From contig NZ_JOEA01000022.1 of the NCBI RefSeq assembly GCF_000719115.1, forward strand, positions 1-64,000: 64,000 bases of DNA, given 5' to 3'. Position 1 is the first letter of the stretch. Each line of letters begins with the position of its first letter. This DNA is from Lentzea albidocapillata. GTDB lineage: Bacteria; Actinomycetota; Actinomycetes; Mycobacteriales; Pseudonocardiaceae. Of the stretch, positions 8,536 through 16,821 are shown piece by piece. The notes beneath the pieces were generated by a model, which did not search any database, was not told the origin of the DNA, and saw nothing but the letters and a program-made list of their open reading frames with translations. Made by a program: the position numbers and the translations under genes.

Positions 8536-9555
8536 GTGAGCACACCGGAGACCGACGCGCGCTCGGGCACACTGCACGGCGTGGTCACCACCGAGGTGAA
8601 GCCGCCCCGAAGCGGTTTCGCCACGTTCCTGCTGGTCGTGTGCGCGATGGCGTTCGTCACGGCGGCGCTGGTCAGGCTGCTCGGTATCGACGGCACGCGG
8701 TACATGATCGCCGCGACGTCACTGACCCCGTACATCACCGTCGTGGGCCTGCTCATCGGGTTGTTCGCGTTGTTCCGCAAGCGGTGGGTCATCGGGCTGA
8801 CGATGACGCTGGTGGCGGTCGTGCTGGTCGCGAACGTGGCGCCGCGGGCGTTCTCCGACGCACGGCCGAACGGGGTGGGACAGCAGGTCAGGCTGATGAC
8901 GTCGAACCTGCTCACCGGCATCGCGGACGCGCAGTTCATCGTGCAGGAGGTCAGGAAGCGCAACATCGACATCCTGGCGATGCAGGAGCTGACGCCGCAG
9001 ATGGTGGGCGACCTCGACCGGGCGGGTCTGCGCCAGGTGCTGCCCAACCGGGTCTTCCTCGACGAACCGGGCGGGTCGGGCAGCGGCATCGCCTCCCGGT
9101 TCCCGCTCTCGCGGCGCGACCTGACGCCGCCGGGCTCGTTGCAGCAGGCCGGTGCGCTCGTCGACCTGCCGGGCAAGGACATCGAGGTCGTCTCGGTGCA
9201 CCCGTTGCCGCCGGTCGTCACCGACGGACCTGAGCCGTGGCAACGAGAGCTCGCCGGTCTGCCCGCGCCCGACTCGACCGGCGCGATCAGGGTGCTCGCC
9301 GGCGACTTCAACGCCACGCTCGACCACGTCGGCCTCACGCGGCTGCTGAACAAGGGCTACGTGGACGCGGCCGACCAGGTCGGCAAGGGGCTGATCCACA
9401 CCTGGCCGAGCGCCAGCGGGTTCTGGCCGCCGCCGGTCACCATCGACCACGTGCTGGTGGACTCGAAGATTCTGGTGGACACGCTGGACGTGTTCGACGT
9501 GCCCGGCAGCGACCACCGGGCCGTCGTCACGCAGTTCGTCGTGCCAACGCTGTGA
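8536..9555 (+). CDS. Membrane-anchored endonuclease/exonuclease/phosphatase family protein
   Basis: 339 residues. Three closely spaced hydrophobic helices (about 30-100) lead into an EEP-fold domain. Signature motifs are visible: TSNLLTG, the metal-binding glutamate in LAMQEL, VSVHPLPP, AGDFNATLDH, IDHVLVDS and the terminal GSDHRAVV. The active domain should lie outside the membrane. The substrate (phosphodiester, lipid headgroup or nucleic acid) cannot be told from the sequence. The start is taken as a GTG at 8536; a GTG at 8581 is an alternative. The 3' end overlaps the convergent sirtuin gene by 29 bases. Confidence 0.85.
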   Translation: MSTPETDARSGTLHGVVTTEVKPPRSGFATFLLVVCAMAFVTAALVRLLGIDGTRYMIAATSLTPYITVVGLLIGLFALFRKRWVIGLTMTLVAVVLVANVAPRAFSDARPNGVGQQVRLMTSNLLTGIADAQFIVQEVRKRNIDILAMQELTPQMVGDLDRAGLRQVLPNRVFLDEPGGSGSGIASRFPLSRRDLTPPGSLQQAGALVDLPGKDIEVVSVHPLPPVVTDGPEPWQRELAGLPAPDSTGAIRVLAGDFNATLDHVGLTRLLNKGYVDAADQVGKGLIHTWPSASGFWPPPVTIDHVLVDSKILVDTLDVFDVPGSDHRAVVTQFVVPTL

Positions 9556-10324
9556 GGGCTTCGAGCGCGCCGACCGGCAGCGACACTCCGCGGCCGTGCC
9601 GGACCTCCGGCTCGCGGACGTTGATCCGGATCAACGCGCCGTTGGCCGCGCTGGCCAGTTCGGCCTGACGCCGCACGGTCGGCACGGCGGTGCCGGCACC
9701 GATCTCGACCACGACGAGCCTGCGCTGGTTCCTGCGCCACGCTGTCAGCTCGTCGAGCTGACGCTGGCTGCGGTGCGGCACCCAGCCCCAGTCGCCGAAC
9801 ATCAGGATGTTGGGCCGCGCCAGCCCACCGCACGACGGGCACGACGGCAGTTCGCCGGTCGCCCGCATCGTCTCCGGATCGACGGTGACGTCGAACGAGC
9901 ACTCCCAGATCTCGTCCGTGCACGGCTCCACGCACTGGGCGTGGTGGATCGACCCGTGGACCTCGGCGACGTCCGTGAAACCCGCCTTCTGGAACTGTCC
10001 GTCCACATTGGACGTGAAAATGCGCGCACTCCATGACCGCAGCACGGCGAAACCCTCGTGCGGCACGGTCGCGCGGTACAGGCCCAGCCGATGGCCGTAG
10101 AAACCCCACGCCAGCGCGGGATCGTCGGCGAAGTGCACGGGGTCGGCGATCTCCTCGAACTTCAGCCCGAGCCGCTCGTAGGGCGGGTACGCCCGCCAGA
10201 AGCCCTCGGTGCCGCGGAAGTCGGGAAGACCCGAGTCGACCCCCATGCCGGCACCGGCGCAGACGAGCACGGCGTCCGCGCCGGCGATCAGCTCGGCGGC
10301 TCTGTCGTAGGCCTCCTCGATCAC
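9527..10324 (-). CDS. SIR2-family NAD-dependent deacylase
   Basis: 265 residues with the sirtuin order: NAD-binding GAGMGVDSGLPDFRG at about 24, TSNVDGQF, the catalytic-histidine region EVHGSI, and a zinc ribbon C-x3-C...C-x2-C (CVEPC, CPSC). It would remove acyl groups from lysines using NAD in the cytoplasm. Two deviations are visible: the usual GAGxS has glycine in place of serine, and the usual TQN is TSN, so it is not a textbook Sir2. The GTG start overlaps the MhuD stop in a GTGA, which implies coupled translation. Confidence 0.88.
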   Translation of the reverse strand: MIEEAYDRAAELIAGADAVLVCAGAGMGVDSGLPDFRGTEGFWRAYPPYERLGLKFEEIADPVHFADDPALAWGFYGHRLGLYRATVPHEGFAVLRSWSARIFTSNVDGQFQKAGFTDVAEVHGSIHHAQCVEPCTDEIWECSFDVTVDPETMRATGELPSCPSCGGLARPNILMFGDWGWVPHRSQRQLDELTAWRRNQRRLVVVEIGAGTAVPTVRRQAELASAANGALIRINVREPEVRHGRGVSLPVGALEALTALARRTA

Positions 10325-10632
10325 TGCTTGGGCTTGCTCCCCAGCACGACCTCGAACTCCAGCAGGTCGGCACCGCTCGACACGGGCCGTGCGCGCTCAC
10401 CCGAGTGAGCGGCCGCACCGGCCTCACCGTCGCGCCACGCGGTGAAGGCCTCGTCGGTCTCCCAGTGCGTGACGACGAAGTAGCGGTCCTCACCCGCGAC
10501 GGGGCGCAGGAGCTCGAAGCCGAGGAAGCCGGGCTGGTTGTCGACCGCGCCCAGACGGGCGGCGAACCGCTTCTCGAGCTCGGGGCCGTTGCCCTCGGGA
10601 ACCTTGATCGCGTTGATCTTCACGACTGCCAT
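10321..10632 (-). CDS. mhuD: MhuD-type haem-degrading monooxygenase
   Basis: 103 residues, very close in sequence to mycobacterial MhuD: it begins MAVVKINAIKVP, with PGFLGFELLRPV and FVVTHWETDEAF. The haem-binding residues are present: Asn7, Trp66 and the proximal His at 76 (one residue later than in M. tuberculosis because of one extra alanine). The dimeric ferredoxin-like ABM fold opens haem to release iron. The ATG at 10632 is chosen to match MhuD; an upstream in-frame start would overlap the M1 peptidase gene. It lies 10 bases after the peptidase gene and is coupled to the sirtuin. No IdeR box was seen nearby. Confidence 0.88.
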   Translation of the reverse strand: MAVVKINAIKVPEGNGPELEKRFAARLGAVDNQPGFLGFELLRPVAGEDRYFVVTHWETDEAFTAWRDGEAGAAAHSGERARPVSSGADLLEFEVVLGSKPKQ

Positions 10633-10642
10633 GCCGACCAGC

Positions 10643-12097
10643 CTAGCGACGAACACCGACAGGCAGCAGGTACTGATCTTCGGGAATGCCCGACTTGCGG
10701 AACCACGCCGCGAAGAACCCGTCCAACGGCTGCCCGGAGGCCTGCTTGAAGTGCTCCTCGAACTCCGGCCACGAGGCGTTGCCGTCGCGGTGCTTCACCA
10801 GCCACGTCTGCAGCGCCTTGAAGAACACGTCGTCACCGACCTGCTTGCGCAGCGCGTGCATCCCCATCAGGCCCTTGTCATAGACGCCGCGGAACTCGTT
10901 GCCCTTGCCCATGTCGTAGAGCTTCGGCGCCCAGAACGCCGCCCGGTCGCGCCGCTGCTCCACGTTGTCGCGGTAGCGCTGGTCGAGGTCCGTGCCCTCC
11001 TTCTCCAGCCACAGCCACTGCGCGTAGGACGCGAGGCACTCGTTCAGGCAGATGTCCGCCCAGTTCTCGATCGACACCGAGTCGCCGAACCACTGGTGGG
11101 CGTTCTCGTGCACGACCGTCTCCAGGTCGGCCCAGGCGGCGTAGATCGGACGGGTCTGGGTCTCCAGCGAGAACCCGATCTGGTCCGCGACCCAGATGCT
11201 GCCCGCCGCGCGCTGCGGGTACGGGCCGAACTTCGTCTCCAGGTACGCGAGGACCTCCGGTCCCTGCGACTGGATCGGCTTCTTGGCGGCGGACGTGCCG
11301 GGCGCGTAGGCGTCGACCACCGGCGTGCCGTCGGGCAGTTTCGAGCGAACGACCTCGAACTTGTCGATCGCCACGGTGGCCAGGTACGTCGCGAGCGGCG
11401 TCTCCTCCGACCAGGTGAACGTCGTCCAGCCGCCGTCGCGGGTCGCAGGGCCTTCGAGGCCGTTCGAGATCGCCGTCCAGCCGTCCGGCACGCGGGCCGC
11501 GACCTTCAGCGCCGCCTTGTCGCGCGGGGTGTCGTTGGCCGGGAACCACGTCGTCGCGGAGTGCGGCTGACCTGCGGCGAACGCTCCGCCGGTGGACGAG
11601 ATCTGCCAGCCGCTGCGGCCCAGTGAGGCGTCGTTGATCGTCGTGGGCTCGCCGCCGTAGGTGACGACGGTGGTGAAGGGCTTGCTCTTCGCGAGCGGCG
11701 AAGCAGGCGTGATCACCAGTTCGTGGTCGCCTTCCTGCACGAACTTCGCGGGCTGCCCGCCGACCTGCACCTCGCTGACCTTCAAGCCCTCGAGGTCGAG
11801 GTTGAAGCGCGAGAGGTCCTGGGACGCGGTCGCGGTGACGGTCGCGACGCCGTCGAGTTTCCTGGACCCAGGGTCGTAGGTGATCGCCAGGTCGTAGAGC
11901 GTGACGTCGTAACCGCTGTTGCCGTCCGTCGGGTAGTACGCGTCGCCCGCGCCAGCCCCTGCCTCCACCGCGGCCTGCGGCGACGTCTCCTGGCGCGCCT
12001 GCTGCGCGGGGTCGCCGCCCGGCGTTCTGAACACCACGAGCAGACCTGCGACGAGCACGACCAACACCAGGGCGATCAGGTACGGGCGGGCCTTCAT
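10643..12097 (-). CDS. Membrane-anchored M1 family metallopeptidase
   Basis: 484 residues. An N-terminal hydrophobic helix (residues 6-24) acts as an anchor or uncleaved signal, followed by a short linker and a gluzincin domain. The zinc site is HENAHQW (HExxH at about 329) with the third ligand in NECLASY. The exopeptidase motif expected in the beta domain is not obvious, so aminopeptidase activity is likely but not proven. It should act on the outer face of the membrane. The ATG start lies only 15 bases from the divergent hydrolase start, leaving almost no space for promoters. It probably heads an operon with mhuD and the sirtuin. Confidence 0.9.
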   Translation of the reverse strand: MKARPYLIALVLVVLVAGLLVVFRTPGGDPAQQARQETSPQAAVEAGAGAGDAYYPTDGNSGYDVTLYDLAITYDPGSRKLDGVATVTATASQDLSRFNLDLEGLKVSEVQVGGQPAKFVQEGDHELVITPASPLAKSKPFTTVVTYGGEPTTINDASLGRSGWQISSTGGAFAAGQPHSATTWFPANDTPRDKAALKVAARVPDGWTAISNGLEGPATRDGGWTTFTWSEETPLATYLATVAIDKFEVVRSKLPDGTPVVDAYAPGTSAAKKPIQSQGPEVLAYLETKFGPYPQRAAGSIWVADQIGFSLETQTRPIYAAWADLETVVHENAHQWFGDSVSIENWADICLNECLASYAQWLWLEKEGTDLDQRYRDNVEQRRDRAAFWAPKLYDMGKGNEFRGVYDKGLMGMHALRKQVGDDVFFKALQTWLVKHRDGNASWPEFEEHFKQASGQPLDGFFAAWFRKSGIPEDQYLLPVGVRR

Positions 12098-12112
12098 GCG
12101 TTAATCATCCCT

Positions 12113-12859
12113 GTGTCGGTGGTGGAGTTCGGCGGAACGGGTCAAGGCGTACTGCTCCTGCACGGTCTGATGAGCAGGGCCACCGCCTGGTGGCCGGTCG
12201 CGCAGTGGCTCAGGCCGTTCGGGCGCGTGGTCGGCTTCGACCAGCGCGGGCACGGCCGCAACCCGCGGCGGGGACCGTTCCGCACCGAGGACTTCGTCGC
12301 TGACGCCGCCACGGCGATCGAGGACCTCGACCTCGGGCCCGCCGTGGTGATCGGGCACTCCATGGGCGGGCTGCACGCGTGGTGTCTCGCGGCGACCCGA
12401 CCGGACCTGGTCAGCGCGATTGTGGTCGAGGACTTCGCCCCGGACAACAGGGGCAGGACGATCGACGAGTGGAAGTGGCTCTTCGACGCCTGGCCGGTGC
12501 CCTTCCAGTCGCTCGGGCACGTGACGTCGTACTTCGGCGCACCGCTGTTCGCCGAGTACTTCGAGGAACGCGAGGACGGCTGGCACCTGATCGCCGAGAT
12601 GGACGACCTGTACGAGATCGCCGGCCACTGGGGCACGCGGGCGTACTGGGACTTCATCGACGCCGTCGAGTGCCCGTCGCTGGTGATCGAGGCGGGCAGG
12701 GGCGGCCAGCTGCCAGGGCAGATGGAGGAGGCGGCACGGCGTTCCCGAGGCCACTACCTCTACGTCGAGGAGGCCGGGCACGTCGTGCACGACAGCGCGC
12801 CGTGGGTCTACCGGGGTGCTGTGGAGGCCTTCTTGAGCACGTCGATCTCGCCGGTCTGA
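12113..12859 (+). CDS. Alpha/beta-fold hydrolase
   Basis: About 248 residues. The oxyanion-hole HG (LLLHGLMSRA), nucleophile elbow GHSMGG (serine at about 83), and the terminal histidine in EEAGHVVHDSAPW are all present. The acid is probably the Asp/Glu near VECPSLVIEAG. The substrate is unknown (esterase, lactonase or epoxide-type). Several in-frame GTG codons (12113, 12119, 12122) could start it, and there is no clear ribosome site, so a leaderless message is possible. The 3' end overlaps the convergent 2H phosphoesterase gene by 52 bases. Confidence 0.85.
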   Translation: MSVVEFGGTGQGVLLLHGLMSRATAWWPVAQWLRPFGRVVGFDQRGHGRNPRRGPFRTEDFVADAATAIEDLDLGPAVVIGHSMGGLHAWCLAATRPDLVSAIVVEDFAPDNRGRTIDEWKWLFDAWPVPFQSLGHVTSYFGAPLFAEYFEEREDGWHLIAEMDDLYEIAGHWGTRAYWDFIDAVECPSLVIEAGRGGQLPGQMEEAARRSRGHYLYVEEAGHVVHDSAPWVYRGAVEAFLSTSISPV

Positions 12860-13317
12860 GTGTCGACGATCGACACCTCGCGGACCTTCGCGCGGATCGG
12901 CTCGACCGGGAAGATCGCGGCGAACGCGGCCTTCATCGCGCCGTCGTCGATGTCGTGCGCAAGCGTGCAGTGCGGCACCCAGTTGCCCGGCAGGTAGTAG
13001 GCGCTCGGGTTCTTCACGTTGCCCGCCAGCACGTCGTGGATGGCGGAGTGCACGGCCAGCAGTTCGGTGTCCACCACGGCCGCGAGCATCAGCACGTTGT
13101 CGGCCGTCGAGAACGTGCTGAGCGAGTGCAGGTAGAGGTCCGGCAGCCACAGCCGGCCGAGGTCCTCCCGCAGTTCCTTGCGGACCTTGGGACCGATGGT
13201 GCTCGCGACGGCATAGGTGAGGTGCGGCGGGTAGTTGTGCTTCGCGCCGATGCGTTGTTGCAGGTCGCGGACCTTCCTGTCCGCCTCGTCGTCGAAGAAC
13301 GCCACCAGCGCGTGCAT
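12808..13317 (-). CDS. 2'-5' RNA ligase-like 2H phosphoesterase
   Basis: 169 residues containing the two H-x-T/S motifs of the 2H superfamily: HLTYA (about 32) and HCTLA (about 115). Members act on cyclic phosphodiester ends of RNA or small nucleotides. The gene follows mutY with no spacer (TGA directly followed by ATG) and should be co-transcribed with it. Confidence 0.8.
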   Translation of the reverse strand: MHALVAFFDDEADRKVRDLQQRIGAKHNYPPHLTYAVASTIGPKVRKELREDLGRLWLPDLYLHSLSTFSTADNVLMLAAVVDTELLAVHSAIHDVLAGNVKNPSAYYLPGNWVPHCTLAHDIDDGAMKAAFAAIFPVEPIRAKVREVSIVDTQTGEIDVLKKASTAPR

Positions 13318-14187
13318 TCAGTGCTCCCCTGGGAGTGCGAACAGGCCGTCCCGCGTCTGCTCGACCAGACCGTCGTCGAGCAGCGAGACCAGGCACTTCT
13401 CGCGCTGCGTGATGTCGCTCCAGACGATGTCGAGCTGGATCTTGGGCACCGGCCCCGGCGCGCCCCGCAGCACGTCCAGCAGCCTGCCCCGCACCTGGCG
13501 GTCGGTGCCGGCGAACTTCTGCACCTTCTTCTCCGGCCCCGCATAGGCGGGCCGCCCGGCCAGCTGCCACGCGCACTCGGCGAACAACGGGCAGTCCGCG
13601 CACTTCTGGTTCTTCGCCGTGCAGATCAACGCGCCGAGCTCCATCAACGCCGCCGAGAACACCGCTGCGTCCTCCTGCGACGAGGGCAGGATCGCCTCGA
13701 CGTCACGGAGATCGCGCTTGGTGGACGGCGGCCCCGCGTCCCCGGCCCCGTGCACAGCGCGCGCAACCACGCGCCGGACGTTCGTGTCGACGACGGCGCA
13801 CTTCTGCCCGTACGCGAACGTGGCCACCGCACGAGCCGTGTAGCTGCCGATGCCGGGCAGTGACTCCAGCGTCTCGATGTCCGACGGCACCACGTCGCCG
13901 TGGTCGCGGGCGATGGCGGTGGCGGCCTCGTGCAACCGCATGGCGCGCCGCGGATAGCCGAGCTTGCCCCACATCCGCAGGACTTCACCCTGCGAGGAGG
14001 CCGCCATCGCGGACGGTACGGGCCAGCGTGCCAGCCACTCGTGCCAGATCGGTTCGACGCGGGAGACGGGCGTCTGCTGCAGCATGATCTCGCTGACCAG
14101 TACGCCCCAGGCGGTGCAGTCGGGACGGCGCCACGGCAGGTCTCGGGCCGCGGTGTCCCACCAGCCCAGCAGCAACTCGTGATTCAT
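13318..14187 (-). CDS. mutY: A/G-specific adenine glycosylase MutY
   Basis: 289 residues. It removes adenine mispaired with 8-oxoguanine. Seen: the catalytic glutamate in SEIMLQQTPV, helix-hairpin-helix LPGIGSYTA, the catalytic aspartate in VVDTNVRR, and an exact 4Fe-4S site C-x6-C-x2-C-x5-C (ICTAKNQKCADCPLFAEC). A shortened C-terminal recognition domain follows. The start at ATG 14187 fits the family; the extra upstream frame is proline-rich nonsense overlapping a terminator. Nearby genes place it in the usual actinobacterial clpC-mutY neighbourhood. Confidence 0.95.
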   Translation of the reverse strand: MNHELLLGWWDTAARDLPWRRPDCTAWGVLVSEIMLQQTPVSRVEPIWHEWLARWPVPSAMAASSQGEVLRMWGKLGYPRRAMRLHEAATAIARDHGDVVPSDIETLESLPGIGSYTARAVATFAYGQKCAVVDTNVRRVVARAVHGAGDAGPPSTKRDLRDVEAILPSSQEDAAVFSAALMELGALICTAKNQKCADCPLFAECAWQLAGRPAYAGPEKKVQKFAGTDRQVRGRLLDVLRGAPGPVPKIQLDIVWSDITQREKCLVSLLDDGLVEQTRDGLFALPGEH

Positions 14188-14211
14188 CGCCTGCCATTGT
14201 CGCGCAACGAA

Positions 14212-14236
14212 AAGGCCCCCTGGAGGGGGCCCTTCA
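14212..14236 (-). terminator. Terminator of the carbonic anhydrase gene
   Basis: Read on the minus strand, AAGGGCCCCC-TCCA-GGGGGCCTTTTCG forms a tight hairpin followed by a short T-run, about 11 bases after the carbonic anhydrase stop. It separates that gene from mutY. Confidence 0.85.
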
Positions 14237-14245
14237 CAAAGAACC

Positions 14246-14758
14246 TCAGGCGGCGGCGGTCTCCGCGGCGTCGACCTCGCGCAGTTCACCGGTGTGCACG
14301 TCGTAGACGAACCCGCGGACCTTGTCGGTGTGCGGGATGAACGCGCTGTGGCGAAGGCGGGCCATCGAACCGCGCACGCTCTGCTCGACGACCTTGAACG
14401 CCTCGACGGCCCAGGTCGGGCGCAGACCGGTGTCGGCCTCCAGCTCGTCCTTGAAGTCGTCCTCGGTCACCATCTCCAGGCCGCAGTTCGTGTGGTGCAC
14501 GAGCAGGACCTCGCGCGTGCCCAGCTTGCGCTGGCTCAGAGCGAGCGACCGGATCGCGTCGTCGGTGACGACACCGCCCGCGTTGCGCAGCACGTGCGCC
14601 TCACCCTGCTTCAAACCGAAGATCTCGAACACCCGGATGCGCGAGTCCATGCAGGTCAGAATTGCCACCTGAAGGGACGGCTTCGCGGACGAACGGTCTC
14701 CGGGAACCACGTTCCCGAGCTCGTAGTTCCGCTTGAGCAGTTCGTCGATCGCGGTCAT
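14246..14758 (-). CDS. Beta-carbonic anhydrase (Rv1284/CanA-like)
   Basis: 170 residues; interconverts CO2 and bicarbonate. The zinc ligands and active-site residues are present: CMDSR (C36, D38, R40) and VHHTNCG (His and Cys ligands at about 88-91). Overall sequence, including RNAGGVVTDD and the RGFVYDVHTGEL end, resembles the short mycobacterial Rv1284 type rather than the longer Rv3588c type that usually sits beside mutY/disA. The ATG at 14758 has GGAGGTG upstream; an in-frame start 15 bases earlier is less likely. Confidence 0.9.
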   Translation of the reverse strand: MTAIDELLKRNYELGNVVPGDRSSAKPSLQVAILTCMDSRIRVFEIFGLKQGEAHVLRNAGGVVTDDAIRSLALSQRKLGTREVLLVHHTNCGLEMVTEDDFKDELEADTGLRPTWAVEAFKVVEQSVRGSMARLRHSAFIPHTDKVRGFVYDVHTGELREVDAAETAAA

Positions 14759-14912
14759 GTGACACACCTCCATGGCCTACCGGCGGACCCCGCGTCGATT
14801 GGAACCGGAGTTAGCGCACGTTCACAAGGGGTTTCCGCTCAATATCACGTTCACCGGATCGAGCGATGCTTGCCTACCGCTGGATCAGACCTGGTCGAGT
14901 TACGTTCGGGCC

Positions 14913-15584
14913 GTGATCGAGCCCACAGGTCCGCTGTCGCCCACGGTGTACTGGCGCCGCCGTCTCGCCGCGATCGGGGCCGCGCTGGTCACACTCCTGG
15001 TCGTGATCTGGATCGTCGGGATGTTCGGCTCCGACGCCGAGACCGCACAGCCCACGAACGCCGCTGCTGCGTCGTCCTCGAACCCGCCGCCGAGCCTGTC
15101 CGAGAGCCCTGCGGCCGCGTCGTCCTCATCGACGACCCCGCCGCCCTCGCCGACGGAGACCACGCCGCCGCCCCCGCCTCCCGGACCGCCGCAGCCCTGC
15201 CCGGACGACGTGATCGGGGTCGTGGCGAAGGCGAACAAGCCCTTCTACACCATCGGTGACCAGCCGGAACTGTCCATGGACGTGATCAACACCGGGCCGG
15301 TGCCGTGCATCAGGGACATCGGCCGCCAGCACCGCGAGCTCACGGTGCTGACCGCGGACGGCGCGACGGTGCTGTGGTCGAGCAACCACTGCCTCTCGGC
15401 GGTGGGCACGGAGACCCGCGTGATGCAGCCGAAGGAGACCTTCAACTACGGCACGAAGTGGGCGGGCTCCACCTCGAAGCCGGGGTGCGGGGCCCACACG
15501 CGCGTCGGGCCCGGCGACTACCTGCTGGTGGCGAAGCTGGCCGGGAAGGCCAGCTCACCCACCGTCTTCAGGCTCGAGCACTAG
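14913..15584 (+). CDS. Membrane-anchored protein with Ser/Pro-rich stalk
   Basis: About 223 residues from the GTG at 14913. A short basic N-terminus is followed by one transmembrane helix (about 23-43), a long Ser/Pro/Thr stalk, and a C-terminal domain with four cysteines that looks like a beta-sandwich (PEL-SMDVINTGPVPC... DYLLVAKLAG). It faces the outside. In mycobacteria an anchored protein of unknown function sits between disA and a carbonic anhydrase, and this could be its counterpart. A longer frame upstream (from 14772) reads as non-natural sequence and is rejected as the start. Confidence 0.6.
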   Translation: MIEPTGPLSPTVYWRRRLAAIGAALVTLLVVIWIVGMFGSDAETAQPTNAAAASSSNPPPSLSESPAAASSSSTTPPPSPTETTPPPPPPGPPQPCPDDVIGVVAKANKPFYTIGDQPELSMDVINTGPVPCIRDIGRQHRELTVLTADGATVLWSSNHCLSAVGTETRVMQPKETFNYGTKWAGSTSKPGCGAHTRVGPGDYLLVAKLAGKASSPTVFRLEH

Positions 15585-15600
15585 TCCTCGCGAGCACTGA

Positions 15601-16704
15601 TCACGGCCCGAACCAACGCTCCTCGGCACCACCGCGCGGCGGCGCCGACGTCTTGCCGATGATCAGCTCGGTGGCGAGGTTCACCGACCGCGGGCGCGTC
15701 CGCTCGTTCGCGTCGAGCAGCAGCTTGCCCGCCGCCCGGCCCTTCTCCAGCACCGGCTGACGGACCGTGGTGAGCCCGGCCTCCTCGCCGGCGCGGATGC
15801 CGTCGAAGCCGGTCACGGTGATGTCGTGCGGCACGCGCAGGCCACGGCGGGCGGCCTCGGTCATGGCGCCCAGGGCGAGCACGTCCGAGGTGCAGATCAG
15901 CGCGGTGATCTGCGGGTCGCGGTCGAGGACCTGGGCCGCACCGGACGCACCGGAGGCCGTGTTGTGGTCGAAGCGCTCGGCCACGGGCACCTGCGACCAG
16001 TCGACGCCGGCCTCGCTGAACGCCTCGGCCAGGCCGGACAGGCGGTTGCGCTGCACGTGGAAGTGGGCGGCGTGCTGGCGGTCCGGCGTCACGAAGCCGT
16101 CGTTGCGGTCACGTGCGAGACGCATGCACACGACGCCGATGCGGCGGTGGCCCAGCCCGATGAGGTGCCTCGCGAGCTCGTACATCGCGCCGCGGTCGTC
16201 GATGCCGACGCGGTCCACGGTGCCGAGGTCCGGCTGGTCGCAGACGACGGTGGGCACCGGGCGTTCCAGCACGGCGGCGAGGTGCGGGTCGTCGTCCGGC
16301 ACCGAGTAGACGACGAAGCCGTCGACACCGGCGCGGTGGACGGACGCGACGTCCTCGCGTTCGGGATTGGCGGGGACCAGCAGCAGACCGGTTCCGGCAT
16401 CCTCGCACGCGAGCGCGAGGCCCTCCAGGAACCCGATCGCGGCCGGGTCGCGGAACGCGTACGAGAGGTTCTCGGTGAGCAACAGGCCCACCGCCCCGGC
16501 TTTGCGCGTGCGCAACGAGCGCGCCACAGGATCCGGGCCGGGATAACCCAGCCTTCGGGCCGTGTCCAACACCCGCCGACGCAGCTCGGGAGAGAGCTGG
16601 TCGGGCCGGTTGTACGCGTTGGACACCGTTGTCCGGGAAACGCCCAGCTCAGCGGCCAGAGAGGCCAACGTTGCCGGACGTCGCACATGCATCGACCGCG
16701 CCAT
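15601..16704 (-). CDS. LacI-family transcriptional regulator (1)
   Basis: 367 residues. The N-terminal LacI helix-turn-helix (TLASLAAELGVSRTTVSNAYNRP) is followed by a periplasmic-binding-protein-like sensor domain ending in ITVTGFDGI...LTTVRQPV. It should bind a palindromic operator as a dimer and release it on binding a sugar. The ATG at 16704 (MARSMHV) is used; an ATG at 16692 is also possible. Upstream are an inverted repeat GGTTC-A-GAACC (16719-16729) and a DasR-like site (16806-16821), both candidates for control of this gene. Confidence 0.88.
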   Translation of the reverse strand: MARSMHVRRPATLASLAAELGVSRTTVSNAYNRPDQLSPELRRRVLDTARRLGYPGPDPVARSLRTRKAGAVGLLLTENLSYAFRDPAAIGFLEGLALACEDAGTGLLLVPANPEREDVASVHRAGVDGFVVYSVPDDDPHLAAVLERPVPTVVCDQPDLGTVDRVGIDDRGAMYELARHLIGLGHRRIGVVCMRLARDRNDGFVTPDRQHAAHFHVQRNRLSGLAEAFSEAGVDWSQVPVAERFDHNTASGASGAAQVLDRDPQITALICTSDVLALGAMTEAARRGLRVPHDITVTGFDGIRAGEEAGLTTVRQPVLEKGRAAGKLLLDANERTRPRSVNLATELIIGKTSAPPRGGAEERWFGP

Positions 16705-16805
16705 GAAAGGACCGTAACGGTTCAGAACCAATACGTGAAGTCAGGGTGACCTGCGTCCCTCAAATGACGCATCCGCGCTGGTTGGCCCATCTGCCTTGTT
16801 CAGAA

Positions 16806-16821
16806 GTTGGTCCAGACCAAT
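16806..16821. promoter_or_regulatory. DasR-responsive-element-like palindrome
   Basis: GTTGGTCCAGACCAAT matches the published dre consensus ACTGGTCTAGACCACT at 12 of 16 positions and contains the perfect inverted repeat TTGGTC-CA-GACCAA. It lies between the two LacI genes, about 100 bp upstream of the first one. A GntR/HutC-type regulator such as DasR, sensing amino-sugar status, could bind it. No DasR gene is in the window. Confidence 0.45.

Noticed and set aside
14772..14912. N-terminal extension of the anchored protein at 14913
   Set aside because: The extension is unlike a signal or domain and overlaps the carbonic anhydrase promoter; GTG 14913 directly precedes the basic residues and membrane helix.
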